Positions 27,354 through 37,036 of a stretch of 64,000 nt of DNA are shown here, piece after piece; within the stretch, counting starts at the first letter, position 1; each line of letters opens with the position of its first letter. The stretch spans positions 248,001-312,000 of the forward strand of contig NZ_CP012665.1 in NCBI RefSeq assembly GCF_001318295.1, read 5' to 3'. The notes under the pieces were generated by a model. It had not been told where the DNA came from and did no database searches. It saw nothing but the letters and a program-made list of their open reading frames with translations. Both the position numbers and the translations under genes were made by a program. Source of the stretch: Candidatus Xiphinematobacter sp. Idaho Grape. GTDB lineage: Bacteria; Verrucomicrobiota; Verrucomicrobiia; Chthoniobacterales; Xiphinematobacteraceae.

Positions 27354-27591
27354 ACAAATCCAACCCTAGTACCCCCAAGGCTTACAGGGCTAACACCCTC
27401 TTCACAGCAGCCGATATGCAGGCCGAACAAGGAAAGAGAAGGTTTTCTGAACCCCTAGGGCAGGAGCAAGATACTCTAATCCTAATCCAAAAAAGTGAAC
27501 AAGCAAAAGATACTCTACGATTTTCTCTAGCCACATTACGAGAGGTATGTTAATTTCTTCCTGAAGAGTCTGTTCTAACTGAGCTGCAGAT

Positions 27592-28983
27592 ATGTCATGT
27601 TTTTTTCTGAAACGTCGTTCGTGTCGAGGAGTACGTAGGCGCAGATTTACGCTGTCCCTCTTATGTGGGGTGGCGCTTGCATTAGGCGCTAGCAGCAATA
27701 GCGATAGCGGGTATGCCAGCCAGCCGGATGCCATCAGGCGTTGGTGGGAAGGTTCCCACCTTACAGGAGGCTGGTGGAGCGGCCGTCAGTTTTTAGAGAG
27801 CCGCGGTCTTAATCTCGTCGGGGATTTCTCTGCTGTTCATCACGGAGTTCCTATAGGAGACTCCAGGGAGATTTCCATTTTCTGTCACTGCATTTCGCTG
27901 ACAGCTAGGTTTGATTTTGGAAAAATGCTAGGGGTAGAGGGCCTTACCGGCCAGGCCGGGGTCCAGTGGCAGACGGGGAAGGACATTAACGGAAAAGTTG
28001 GCGCAGGAAGTGCCTTTAGCCCTGCGGCCTTTACTGGACATTGGAGGTGGCGCTTAAGGCCGATAGACCTTACATACGTGACACCGGAAGTTTTTGGTAT
28101 CAAGGAGTTCTTCACTATTTCTGGTGGTTGGCAAAACCCAAAGAACTACTTCATGGTGCAACCAGACGCGAATGTGTTTCAGAATTGTGCATTCGGCGGG
28201 GGGGGGCTGGCCGCAAACGATGTTGCTTTCGACGGAGCCTACATAGCCTGGGGGGGATATACCAGAATCCGACCAACCAGTTGGTCCTATGTGCAAGCAG
28301 GTTTCTGGGGCGCGGTCCCGGAGGCTCTAAACTGGAGAAACCGAGGAGTGTACTTTCGACTGGCGCGTCCGTTTAGGCATAACGGGGTGTTTGTTATGGG
28401 AGAGATGGGTGTGAGCCCGGAGTTGGGTGCTGCGTCGCTTCCGGGCAAATATGTCTTCGGAAGTTATTACTGGGGTCTACCCAATCGTTCCTTTCTTGGA
28501 GCTACCTATCCGGGTCGGTTCGGCTTTTACTGGCAAGCCGATCAGATGCTTTATCGAGAGCCCGCCCCCCTCACTGAGGAATATCCGCTAGATGCCGGTC
28601 TTTCTCAGAGAGACAGTGCACGATCTCAGCAAGGACTTTTCTCTTTTGTCTGTGTTAGCCATGCTCCTAAGTTCAACAATGTCGTACCAGTTTTCCTGCG
28701 CGCAGGGCTGGTTTATAAGGGTCTTTTCCCGAATCGGGATAGGGATGACCTTGGCGTTGCCTTTGCATTTGGTAATTATAGCTATTACAGTGTCCTTGCA
28801 CGCCGTACACAGGGTAGATTTCTCCAAAGGACGAGCGAGGCCGTGTGGGAGGTTGACTACCGCTTCCAAGCCAATAAATGGTTGCGCGTGCAACCGTTCC
28901 TAGAATACCTCTTCCGGCCAAGCGGTAGTGGCCATCTTAAAGATGCTCTAGTACTGGGAGTTGCTGCTCAGCTAACTTTCTAA
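27592..28983 (+). CDS. carbohydrate-selective porin, OprB family
   Basis: 463 residues: Arg-rich N-terminus and signal peptide (FTLSLLCGVALALGASS, cleavage near GYA), then an all-beta outer-membrane barrel. OprB features are visible: WWEGSHLTGGWWSGRQFLESRG-like start, FSPAAFTGHWRWRLRP, and the end VLGVAAQLTF with terminal Phe. Such porins admit sugars or other small solutes. Nine G (28198-28206) encode FGGGGLA; a one-base slip would destroy the barrel. Followed by tRNA-Ser on the opposite strand. Confidence 0.9.
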   Translation: MSCFFLKRRSCRGVRRRRFTLSLLCGVALALGASSNSDSGYASQPDAIRRWWEGSHLTGGWWSGRQFLESRGLNLVGDFSAVHHGVPIGDSREISIFCHCISLTARFDFGKMLGVEGLTGQAGVQWQTGKDINGKVGAGSAFSPAAFTGHWRWRLRPIDLTYVTPEVFGIKEFFTISGGWQNPKNYFMVQPDANVFQNCAFGGGGLAANDVAFDGAYIAWGGYTRIRPTSWSYVQAGFWGAVPEALNWRNRGVYFRLARPFRHNGVFVMGEMGVSPELGAASLPGKYVFGSYYWGLPNRSFLGATYPGRFGFYWQADQMLYREPAPLTEEYPLDAGLSQRDSARSQQGLFSFVCVSHAPKFNNVVPVFLRAGLVYKGLFPNRDRDDLGVAFAFGNYSYYSVLARRTQGRFLQRTSEAVWEVDYRFQANKWLRVQPFLEYLFRPSGSGHLKDALVLGVAAQLTF

Positions 28984-29026
28984 TTCTTCGCTAGCTCCTC
29001 CTCTCCTCCTCCACCTCCCCTCGCGG

Positions 29027-29112
29027 CGGTGAGGGAGGGATTCGAACCCTCGGAGCTTTTCGAGCTCGGAGCTTTAGCAAAGCTCTGCTTTCAGCCTCTC
29101 AGCCACCTCACC
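29027..29112 (-). tRNA. tRNA-Ser(GCT)
   Basis: 86 bases. Acceptor GGTGAGG pairs CCTCACC, discriminator G. Anticodon stem GAGCT/AGCTC surrounds the loop TTGCTAA (anticodon GCT). Long class II variable arm (GAGCT...AGCTC) and T-loop TTCGAAT. CCA is not encoded. Confidence 0.96.
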
Positions 29113-29190
29113 GTACTTGGGACAGCTAAGTTGTTTAAGTTGCTCACACTGGGTTATTTATGTGTGAAGGTCAAACATCCATTTTACAAC

Positions 29191-29967
29191 CTATAAGGCT
29201 GTTGAGGAGGTTCCCCATCTATGACGCAAAAAAGCCTCCCAAGGAGAAAAAAGAGTGCGATCTACAAGCAGCCCAATAAGCACAATAACGAGCATAACTC
29301 CAAACACTTGGTCCATTGCATTAAGATCCCGTCCATAGTGAAGGAGCTGCCCCAATCCAAAGCCAGTTAAAACGGTGACGAAAATTTCTGCAGCCATTAG
29401 AGACCGCCAAGCGAATGCCCATCCTTGTTTCATCCCACCCACAAGGTGTGGAAGTGAGGCAGGAAGGACGACATAGATCCACGTGTGGATTCCCCTCGAA
29501 CCCATGGTTAATGCTGATCGCACATAAACAGGCGATGTAGTATATACGCCGCTTTCTGTGGAAGTTATCACAGACCAGAGGGTCCCCATCACTACTACAA
29601 ACAACAGTGCTGGTTCGGCTTGACCGAACCAAAGCAATGCCACTGGAATCCAGCAAACACTCGGAAGGGTCTGGAACCCTAAGGAAAGGAGGCCGATCGT
29701 GTCGTGGAAATACCGATGGCGAGCGCTTAAAAAACCAAGTGGGATTCCAACAGCTAAACTAATGGCATAACCGATAAAGAGACGACCCAGAGTAATTTTT
29801 ATGGCTCCTAACAGAGATCCGTCACACAGCGCCTGCCAAAGGTAGACAGCAATCTGTTCACATTTTGGAATAAGAACAGGAGGAAATTTTCCAGAATAAG
29901 CAACAACCTCCCATAACCCTATAAGGGAGAGAAAAAACAGTGTTGAAACTGCTATGCGGCGAATCAT
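29191..29967 (-). CDS. ABC transporter permease (sulfonate/nitrate/taurine class)
   Basis: 258 residues, six transmembrane helices, with the cytosolic EAA-type loop VVLPASLPHLVGGMKQGWAF that contacts the ATPase. Family BPD_transp_1 of the SsuC/TauC/NrtB branch. Its ATG overlaps the upstream ATPase gene by 4 bp, next to a C9 run inside that gene's last codons. Forms an importer with the two genes upstream. Confidence 0.9.
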   Translation of the reverse strand: MIRRIAVSTLFFLSLIGLWEVVAYSGKFPPVLIPKCEQIAVYLWQALCDGSLLGAIKITLGRLFIGYAISLAVGIPLGFLSARHRYFHDTIGLLSLGFQTLPSVCWIPVALLWFGQAEPALLFVVVMGTLWSVITSTESGVYTTSPVYVRSALTMGSRGIHTWIYVVLPASLPHLVGGMKQGWAFAWRSLMAAEIFVTVLTGFGLGQLLHYGRDLNAMDQVFGVMLVIVLIGLLVDRTLFSPWEAFLRHRWGTSSTAL

Positions 29968-30794
29968 CCCATACCCCCCCCCATTTCTCTACTAGTTGAG
30001 AAACTTTTTAGAGCCGCAGTAACATGCGAGGAATATTGAGCCAAAGTAATACTGTTGATGTCCCTTGGGCGGGACAGTGGAATGGCAAATTCCCGGAAAA
30101 TTCTTCCGGGATTGGGAGAGAAAAGAATCACACGATCCCCTAGGCACACAGCTTCGCGTACATTGTGGGTTACAAAAACAACGGTCTTCTGCCTTGTTTC
30201 CCAGAGATGCTGGACATCGCCATAGAGCTGTTCACGGGTAATCGCATCCAACGCACCAAACGGCTCATCCATCAAAAGTACGTGCGGGTTTGGGGCTAGA
30301 GCCCGTGCTAGCGCGACACGCTGCTTCATTCCGCCAGAAAGCTCATGGACATTGCTCTTTTCACAGTGTGCCAATCCCACTAGATGCAAATAGTACCGTG
30401 CAACTTCTAACCGTTCTTTGGAAGAGAGTTCTGGCTTGAGTTTAAGGCCAAAGAGAACATTGCCCAAAACGTTAAGCCAAGGAAAAAGAGCGTGCTCCTG
30501 AAACATGACCATCCTGCTTCTTCCCGGTCCGTTAATATGTTCACCGCTCAACAGTGCTTCACCCGAATCTGGACGCTCCAAGCCAGCAATAATGTTTAGT
30601 AGGGTAGTTTTCCCACAGCCACTAGGACCAACCATGCAGACAAACTCCCCATTATAAACGGAGAGTTGAATGTCCTTCAGAGCAATGGTAGTCTTCCTAT
30701 GTGTTGCAAACGTCTTGCAGATCGCGCGCAGTTCAATGCGTGCTGATGGCGCGTGGTTAATAGAAGTAACGTTCTTCCATTTATTTAGGCTCAT
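29964..30794 (-). CDS. ABC transporter ATPase (SsuB/TauB class)
   Basis: 276 residues: Walker A VGPSGCGKTT, signature LSGGMKQRVALARAL, Walker B HVLLMDEPFGALD and H-loop VFVTHNV. Energises solute import. Its last codons MGGGMG are encoded by nine G, and the stop overlaps the permease start. Its 5' end overlaps the substrate-binding-protein gene by 14 bp, so all three are co-translated. Confidence 0.94.
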   Translation of the reverse strand: MSLNKWKNVTSINHAPSARIELRAICKTFATHRKTTIALKDIQLSVYNGEFVCMVGPSGCGKTTLLNIIAGLERPDSGEALLSGEHINGPGRSRMVMFQEHALFPWLNVLGNVLFGLKLKPELSSKERLEVARYYLHLVGLAHCEKSNVHELSGGMKQRVALARALAPNPHVLLMDEPFGALDAITREQLYGDVQHLWETRQKTVVFVTHNVREAVCLGDRVILFSPNPGRIFREFAIPLSRPRDINSITLAQYSSHVTAALKSFSTSREMGGGMG

Positions 30795-31776
30795 GGCGCG
30801 GATATGCAGGGAGGGTTATTATCAACTTTGAAAGATCAAAACATACTCTGGATAGCTTTGATAGACGGGCATCAGCCATAAATTGCTCAAAATCCCGCAG
30901 CCGGATAGCATTATTAAAATGCATACCCCTCCATACTTCACAGATCAACTCCGCAGAAAAGTCCTGCCCAACGCATTCAAAAAGCTCTCGACGGATTTTC
31001 TCTTGTGCCTTTCTTGGATTTTCAGTTACCCAAGTTGTGAGCTCTTGATGTGCAGTTAAAAATCTCCGTGCGATGGCCGGTTTTTCTTCTAGAAAACGCA
31101 CGCTAGTTACTAGTACCGTTGCCACGGTGTCTCTTGGCCGGTAGAGAACATGCCCACCAGCCTCTGTAAGAAGGCGGCTCACCCATGGTTCAACTGTCCA
31201 CGCCCCGTCAATGGAGCCTCGAGAAAATTGCGTGAAAATGTCAGGGTTTTCCAATGGGACGACATGGACATCTCCACCAGTTAAACTAACCTGCATCCCA
31301 TTGCGGATTAGCCAAGCACGGCAAGTAACGTCTTGGGTATTACCTAACTGGGGGGTGCAAATAGTTTTCCCCCGCAGATCCCTGGCGGATTTCCATTCTG
31401 GACTGCGTACAACCAATGCCTCTCCGCCATTAGCAGCTCCTGAAAGCACTCGGATATCTTCTCCACTGGAACGTAGGTAGCCATTTAGTGCCGGACACGG
31501 GCCAATATAAGTCAAGTCGATGGACCCAGCAAAAATAGCTTCCACCGCAGATGGTCCGGCATGAAATACAAACCACTGCACATCAACTCCTGACCCTAGA
31601 CGCTTCTCAAACCAACCCTCCCCATCTCTACTCATATTTGAAGCTACCAAAGCCTGGGCATGGGCAACGTTTGGAAGAAGCCCAACTCTAATCACTTCCC
31701 TACCGGGGCTAGTGTAGACTCCACATAATGGAAACACTATGCAAAAGAGAATAGCTAAGCGGTGGCTAGACTGCAT
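30781..31776 (-). CDS. ABC transporter periplasmic substrate-binding protein (NMT1/SsuA-like)
   Basis: 331 residues from ATG 31776 (in-frame 31803 and 31824 lie further upstream), beginning with signal peptide RLAILFCIVFPLCGVYTS. Conserved class features: VGLLPNVAHAQALV, FAGSIDLTYIGPCPALNGY, TPQLGNTQDV and GAWTVEPWVSRLL. These define the nitrate/sulfonate/taurine group but not the ligand, and no desulfonating enzyme is nearby. Likely supplies a host-derived sulfur or nitrogen compound; this is inference. Confidence 0.88.
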   Translation of the reverse strand: MQSSHRLAILFCIVFPLCGVYTSPGREVIRVGLLPNVAHAQALVASNMSRDGEGWFEKRLGSGVDVQWFVFHAGPSAVEAIFAGSIDLTYIGPCPALNGYLRSSGEDIRVLSGAANGGEALVVRSPEWKSARDLRGKTICTPQLGNTQDVTCRAWLIRNGMQVSLTGGDVHVVPLENPDIFTQFSRGSIDGAWTVEPWVSRLLTEAGGHVLYRPRDTVATVLVTSVRFLEEKPAIARRFLTAHQELTTWVTENPRKAQEKIRRELFECVGQDFSAELICEVWRGMHFNNAIRLRDFEQFMADARLSKLSRVCFDLSKLIITLPAYPRHEPK

Positions 31777-31877
31777 TACACTCGTAGTATTGTACCCCCG
31801 CATGCTATAAATTCCTCCGTGCACAAGGGTCGTCCGTCATTGTAATCAGAGGCGGTTTGGTCCGCGCCAAATACCCC

Positions 31878-32726
31878 ATGAAAGAAGAAGTCTTTGTCCA
31901 CATTCCTGCTACCACAGCCAATCTGGGACCAGGATTTGATTCACAAGCCATTGCCCTCAGCATACATAATCGTGTCGTACTCCGTCGAGTATTGAGATCC
32001 TCTCAAGAGGAGATGATTGAGGAAGTAGCGCATGCCTTCTTTGAAAGATCACATCAAGAACCTTTCGAGTTTTCATGCACTATTGACGGAAAGGTGCCAC
32101 AGGCCAGAGGATTAGGTAGTAGTGTCACTGTACGCCTTGGTGTACTTATGGGATTGAATAACCTCTCAGAGAGTTTTCTTTCCGTGGAGGATCTCTACAA
32201 AATTTGCGCAAAACTTGAGGGACATCCAGACAATGCTGCTGCTGCAGCATTTGGGGGATTTGTCATCGCCAGGGAGGATCTCAGCTTCCAGAAGTTTGAA
32301 CTCGCCTTGAGTCTCCATTTTTTACTGTTAATTCCAGATTTTGAAGTTCGCACCCCGGATGCACGTAAAGTCATTCCGGCCTCTATTTCCATAGAAGACG
32401 CCACACTTTCTGCAGCACATGCTGCTTGGACAGCAGCTGCCTTTGCATCTCGAAACTATCATGTGCTCCGCGGAGCATTTAGGGATAGATTTCATCAGCC
32501 ATATCGTCAATCTCTCGTGCCTTTCCTAGATGAGGTTATCTGTGAAGCAGAAAAAGCCGGTGCCCTAGGAGGATGGCTGAGTGGCTCAGGATCTACTGTC
32601 ACCTGTTTAACTCTAAGTCACCCTGACCGAGTAGCAAATGCTATGCAAAAAGCTGCTCCTAGTGGTTCATACCTACTACACACAGTTGTGGATAATCTCG
32701 GTGCTCGTTTAATCTCTTGCTCATGA
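31878..32726 (+). CDS. thrB: homoserine kinase
   Basis: GHMP kinase, phosphorylates L-homoserine on the way to threonine. 282 residues from ATG 31878 (TTG 31857 is the alternative): HIPATTANLGPGFDS (substrate), RGLGSSVT (ATP loop GLGSS), LEGHPDNAAAAAFGG and the C-terminal GGWLSGSGSTVTCL. The other genes of the route, hom, thrC and lysC, lie at 46-49.7 kb on the other strand, so the thr cluster is split. The stop overlaps the lpxK start (ATGA). Confidence 0.92.
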   Translation: MKEEVFVHIPATTANLGPGFDSQAIALSIHNRVVLRRVLRSSQEEMIEEVAHAFFERSHQEPFEFSCTIDGKVPQARGLGSSVTVRLGVLMGLNNLSESFLSVEDLYKICAKLEGHPDNAAAAAFGGFVIAREDLSFQKFELALSLHFLLLIPDFEVRTPDARKVIPASISIEDATLSAAHAAWTAAAFASRNYHVLRGAFRDRFHQPYRQSLVPFLDEVICEAEKAGALGGWLSGSGSTVTCLTLSHPDRVANAMQKAAPSGSYLLHTVVDNLGARLISCS

Positions 32727-33937
32727 TTATGAGCCGTTGGTTGGAAGCGCTAGAAACTTTCGCAATGGACGTTATCCTAGGACACCGCTGTGGTAGGCGT
32801 GCTGGGTTACTCCGAATGACTTTATGGATTTTCTCTTCACTCACCTTTTTGACTGTTCGATTACGCCTTGTCCTTTTTCAGAAAAGAATTTTTCGCCGGC
32901 GAGCAATGGGCTGTCTCGTCGTCAGCGTAGGAAACCTGACTATAGGTGGCACTGGGAAAACTCCGGTAGTTGAGATGCTCGCTCGCCAGCTACAAGCTGG
33001 AGGAAGGAAGGTAGCTATCCTCAGTCGGGGATATAAGAGTACACCTAAGTCTTGCTTGCAAAGAGTCCTAAACAAGGTGTTGTATAACACGCGACTTCTT
33101 GCTCCCCGTATTGTTTCTGATGGAAAATCACTTCTCCTAGACCCACATACGGCTGGTGATGAGCCATTTATGCTGGCAAATAACCTGCATGGAGTGATAG
33201 TACTCGTCGATAGCGACCGTGTGAGAAGTGGTCTCTTTGCCATTAAGCACTTTGGAGCTGATGTTCTGCTGTTGGACGACGGATTGCAGTATCTCAAAAT
33301 GCGGCGCACCGTTGAAATTGTCCTAATTGACCGCGATGCACCATTCGGCAACGAATTTTTGCTTCCACGTGGAACGTTAAGGGAACCAGTCAAGCATCTA
33401 TACCGAGCCACTCATATCTTAATTACTAAATGTACCGGAGAGGATAATTCCTTGCTTATTTCCCGCATACGGAAGTTGAATAGGACTGCAGAAATTGCGG
33501 AGTGTGCCCACCATCCACAACATCTTATTAACCTTTGGACCGGTGAAATCCGACCTCTGAAGTTTCTGGAGGACCTTCCCATTGGTTCTCTCTGTGGGAT
33601 CGCAGTACCAGAAAACTTCGTGAATGTTTTGGAAACATTAGGGGCGAGAGTGGGGCTGACTAGAAATTATGCGGATCATCATCGTTACTCTGTTAAGGAG
33701 GTACAGGCGTTTATACGACGATGCGCCCAATGTAATCTCCAAGCTATTCTAACCACAGAAAAAGATGCCGTCCGCATTCCACATGTCCTAGATCCTGAAG
33801 TGCCTATCTATTTTATGCGTGTTGAGATCAAAATCCTTCGTGGAAGCAAAGTCTGGAAGAATTTTTTTAACCGCCTTGCCTCTCTTCAGCAGGTACGGAC
33901 ACCAAAAAGGTTTTTTGATTCAGGAGATGGTTTATGA
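32723..33937 (+). CDS. lpxK: tetraacyldisaccharide 4'-kinase LpxK
   Basis: Membrane-associated kinase that phosphorylates the 4' position of the lipid A disaccharide, forming lipid IVA. 404 residues, N-terminal hydrophobic helix (LWIFSSLTFLTVRLRLVLF), Walker A VGNLTIGGTGKTPVVEML, and VLLLDDGLQYLKM (the DDGxQ motif). ATG 32723 overlaps the thrB stop; the end overlaps mnmE by 4 bp (33934-33937). Tight coupling of thrB-lpxK-mnmE. Confidence 0.94.
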   Translation: MIMSRWLEALETFAMDVILGHRCGRRAGLLRMTLWIFSSLTFLTVRLRLVLFQKRIFRRRAMGCLVVSVGNLTIGGTGKTPVVEMLARQLQAGGRKVAILSRGYKSTPKSCLQRVLNKVLYNTRLLAPRIVSDGKSLLLDPHTAGDEPFMLANNLHGVIVLVDSDRVRSGLFAIKHFGADVLLLDDGLQYLKMRRTVEIVLIDRDAPFGNEFLLPRGTLREPVKHLYRATHILITKCTGEDNSLLISRIRKLNRTAEIAECAHHPQHLINLWTGEIRPLKFLEDLPIGSLCGIAVPENFVNVLETLGARVGLTRNYADHHRYSVKEVQAFIRRCAQCNLQAILTTEKDAVRIPHVLDPEVPIYFMRVEIKILRGSKVWKNFFNRLASLQQVRTPKRFFDSGDGL

Positions 33938-35268
33938 GCGAGTCTACAGAGACTATTGTGGCGATTTCTACCCCCCCCGGTGAAGGGGCGGTTGCCATGC
34001 TGAGAGTCTCTGGCCCAGAGGCTTTTGTTGTTGCGAAGAGACTTTTTCGTTCTAGAGTTTCCTTTGAAAGGATGCTGCCTCGCCATCTCTATTTTGGTCA
34101 TATTGTGGAAGAGGCGGTCCCAGTAGACGAAGGTTTATGCGCTATTTTCCACGCCCCAGCTAGTTATACCGGAGAAAATTTGGTAGAGTTAAGCCACCAC
34201 GGAGGGATGATGGTCGCAGCACAAGTTCTTCGGCTTGCCCTAGATTCTGGGGCCCGTCTGGCTCATCCCGGCGAATTTACTCAGCGGGCATTCCTGAATG
34301 GAAAGATGGATTTAACGCGAGCTGAGGCAGTCATGGACCTTATTCGAGCACAAACTCTTCAGGCTATGCGGGCTGCGGCTCTGCAATTAGATGGGAGCCT
34401 CAGTCGTGCGATAGAAACTATTCGTAGCGAATTAATTCATATTCTCTCTCATATAGAGACTTCTATCGATTTTCCTGAGGATGGGCTTGAGCCTGATACA
34501 GGAGGAACTCTTTTGAAGAGAATTTTTCAGGTCCGGCAGCAGATAGATACGCTCTTATCCACAGAAAATCAGGGGCGCCTACTTCGGGAAGGCATTCGGC
34601 TTACGATCTGTGGACCTCCTAATGCAGGGAAATCTAGTCTTCTCAACCAACTTTTAAAGTGTGACCGTGCTATCGTTAGTCAATTTCCAGGTACTACGCG
34701 CGATACATTAGAAGAAAGCGCAAGCCTAAAAGGAATGCTTTTCCGCATCACGGACACTGCAGGAATCCATCATACTAGCGATCTTATTGAACTGGAGGGA
34801 ATACGTCGATCCTTCGCAGCTGCTGAAAGGGCCGACGTCATTCTTTATGTTGTCGATGCTGCACAGCCACAACCTCTTCCACCACCTGCTGGCTTACCAG
34901 AGGACAGGCTGCATCTAGTCTGGAATAAAATCGACCTGCTGAGAGAGCCCTTTTCCTATCTACCGACGTCAGCAGCAGTCTCTTGCCGAACAGGAGCTGG
35001 TGTTCCACAACTAATCTCTAGAATTGTAGAGTGGGCAGGCGGTCTAGGACATAGCAGCGGACAGTTAGTTGCTATCAATGCCAGACACCAGTCCTGCCTA
35101 AAACGCGCTGTGGCCTCTTTGAAGCATGCTAGTGACTTGGCCAATGGAGTGGAGCTTGTTGCCTTTGAACTCCAGACCGCCCTTAGTGCTATAGGTGAAG
35201 TGACGGGTGCTGTAGACCATGAGGAGATTCTCGATTCAGTCTTTAGTAATTTCTGCATAGGAAAATAA
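33934..35268 (+). CDS. mnmE: tRNA modification GTPase MnmE
   Basis: With MnmG, makes the xm5U34 modification of tRNA wobble bases. 444 residues: N-terminal domain (1-115), helical domain, and G-domain with GPPNAGKSSLLNQLL (G1), FPGTTRDTLEE (G2), DTAGIH (G3) and NKIDLL (G4). The C-terminal FCIGK supplies the reactive Cys. Eight C near the start (33971-33978) encode TPPGEG. Confidence 0.97.
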   Translation: MSESTETIVAISTPPGEGAVAMLRVSGPEAFVVAKRLFRSRVSFERMLPRHLYFGHIVEEAVPVDEGLCAIFHAPASYTGENLVELSHHGGMMVAAQVLRLALDSGARLAHPGEFTQRAFLNGKMDLTRAEAVMDLIRAQTLQAMRAAALQLDGSLSRAIETIRSELIHILSHIETSIDFPEDGLEPDTGGTLLKRIFQVRQQIDTLLSTENQGRLLREGIRLTICGPPNAGKSSLLNQLLKCDRAIVSQFPGTTRDTLEESASLKGMLFRITDTAGIHHTSDLIELEGIRRSFAAAERADVILYVVDAAQPQPLPPPAGLPEDRLHLVWNKIDLLREPFSYLPTSAAVSCRTGAGVPQLISRIVEWAGGLGHSSGQLVAINARHQSCLKRAVASLKHASDLANGVELVAFELQTALSAIGEVTGAVDHEEILDSVFSNFCIGK

Positions 35269-35270
35269 CC

Positions 35271-36311
35271 ATGGCCTTCTACAGTTTTCTCCTGCACCAG
35301 CTACTATTCAGAATGGATGCTGAGACAGCACATCAGCTCATCCTTTCCTGCCTTTCACATCATCGGCTTCTTTCTCTAATAGAGAAATGCTTCTTTAGAA
35401 CGACGCCACCTGGGGGTCCGACAATTTCCTTGTTTGGTCTCCAGTTTCGTAATCCCGTAGGGCTTGCTGCAGGTATGGATAAAAATGGAGTAGCCTTGGT
35501 TTCTTGGGAAAAACTAGGGTTTGGGTTTGTAGAGGTCGGAACTATAACTGCGTACCCACAAAGCGGCAACCCTCGACCACGTCTATTCCGATTTCCAGAA
35601 TTGGAAGCTCTAGTTAATCGTATGGGATTTAATAATGAAGGAGCAAAAAAAATCGCACTTCGTATGGAACGCTTACGGCGTTCAGGCAGTTGGCCCAGTA
35701 TTCCAATCGGAATCAACATTGGCAAATCTCGGCTTACTGCCCCCCATTTGGCTCACGACGACTACTTGCGGAGTTTTCAGTACCTCTACCCATATGGAGA
35801 CTATTTTGTTCTTAATGTCAGCTCTCCTAATACTCCTGGACTCCGTGCTCTCCAGAATGCAGAGCATCTAACTAGGATCATAAGTACACTGCGAGACTGG
35901 GAGGGAAGTCATAAGCCTCTCTTAATTAAAATCGATCCAGACCTCTCTTCGAAAGAGATCGTTTCCATCGTGAAGCTTGCAGAGCGAGAGCATGTCGCCG
36001 GCCTCATTGCTACGAACACTACTCTGGATCACTCCTCCCTGCCGCCGGAACGTAACGAAGCTGGTGGTCTCAGTGGAAAACCGCTTCAGGCACGTTCTGA
36101 CACTATAATCCGGAGGATTCGGCGGGTCTCCTCTATCCCCATTATTGGGACAGGCGGAATCCTCAGCGCAGGCGGAGCACATGCTAAATTCTCCTCTGGA
36201 GCTAATCTAATCCAGATATACACGGGTTTTGTTTACCGAGGCCCAGCCTTGATCCAAGAGATCTTGCGGGCCTATCCATATCTATGTGATCCCCACAGAT
36301 TAAGTGCTTAA
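35271..36311 (+). CDS. pyrD: dihydroorotate dehydrogenase (quinone), class 2
   Basis: Membrane-bound FMN enzyme of pyrimidine synthesis that passes electrons to quinone. 346 residues. N-terminal helix for membrane contact, NPVGLAAGMDKNGVAL, NVSSPNTPGLRALQ (catalytic Ser), LIATNTTLDHSS and GTGGILSAGGAH. The quinone partner would be menaquinone, since mqnC is encoded at 60.5-61.6 kb. The 3' end overlaps hisA by 4 bp on the other strand. Confidence 0.95.
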   Translation: MAFYSFLLHQLLFRMDAETAHQLILSCLSHHRLLSLIEKCFFRTTPPGGPTISLFGLQFRNPVGLAAGMDKNGVALVSWEKLGFGFVEVGTITAYPQSGNPRPRLFRFPELEALVNRMGFNNEGAKKIALRMERLRRSGSWPSIPIGINIGKSRLTAPHLAHDDYLRSFQYLYPYGDYFVLNVSSPNTPGLRALQNAEHLTRIISTLRDWEGSHKPLLIKIDPDLSSKEIVSIVKLAEREHVAGLIATNTTLDHSSLPPERNEAGGLSGKPLQARSDTIIRRIRRVSSIPIIGTGGILSAGGAHAKFSSGANLIQIYTGFVYRGPALIQEILRAYPYLCDPHRLSA

Positions 36312-37036
36312 CTCTCTCGAGGGGAAAGAACACTGCGCAAGTCACCCTTAATATGACCATCATAAAGAGCCTTCCCAATAATAGATCCGTGGAGGCGCGG
36401 CATAGCATTAAGTCGCTGCAGATCTGCCACACTAGAGATTCCACCGCTAGCTATTAACTGACAAGAGAGTAGAGAAAGTAGTAGAGAAAGTCCCCTAAAA
36501 TTAGGACCTTGCAACATCCCATCGGTAGTGATATCCGTATAGATAATTGTTGAGGCGCCGGCTTTCTGGACAGCTAATGCTAGATCGGAAGCGTGCTGGT
36601 CGGTACGGTGCGTCCAACCGTTGGTGGCGACGAGGCCGTTGTAGGCGTCAATGCTAATAGCAATACGGTTGTCCCCAAAGGCGAGGCACATATCGCGCAC
36701 GAATTCTAGGGACTCGCTGGCGCGTGTGCCGAGTACAATTCGAGAAACACCTGCATCTAGGGCTGCCCTGATGGAGGTTTTGCTGCGCATCCCTCCTCCA
36801 AGCTCGCAGGGGATGGTCACTGCTTGGCAGATAGCACGGACAGAGGCCAGGTTTCTAGAGCTTCCCTCGAAGGCGGCGTCCAAGTCAACAAGGTGCAACC
36901 AATCTCCTCCGATGGTTTCCCATTGTCTTGCAACTTCTGCCGGGTCTCCTGAATATACGGTCTTTTCAGTAACCCTTCCCTGTTTTAGGCGTACGACTTG
37001 ACCAGCCATCAAGTCAATTGCTGGGAGAAGTAGCAT
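36308..37036 (-). CDS. hisA: phosphoribosylformimino-AICAR-phosphate isomerase HisA
   Basis: Histidine synthesis, (beta-alpha)8 barrel. 242 residues: AIDLMAGQVVRLKQG with catalytic Asp8, ELGGGMRSKTSIRAALDAG, and ITTDGMLQGPN with the second Asp. Its ATG lies 23 bp inside the end of hisH, so hisB-hisH-hisA are a coupled set. hisF and hisG are not in this window. Confidence 0.95.
   Translation of the reverse strand: MLLLPAIDLMAGQVVRLKQGRVTEKTVYSGDPAEVARQWETIGGDWLHLVDLDAAFEGSSRNLASVRAICQAVTIPCELGGGMRSKTSIRAALDAGVSRIVLGTRASESLEFVRDMCLAFGDNRIAISIDAYNGLVATNGWTHRTDQHASDLALAVQKAGASTIIYTDITTDGMLQGPNFRGLSLLLSLLSCQLIASGGISSVADLQRLNAMPRLHGSIIGKALYDGHIKGDLRSVLSPRES

Noticed and set aside
27402-27536. 44-residue hydrophobic frame on the minus strand (MWLEKIVEYLLLVHFFG start)
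   Set aside because: Looks somewhat protein-like, but no ribosome-binding site, no family and short; the longer frame to 27734 is antisense to the porin gene. Not enough support.
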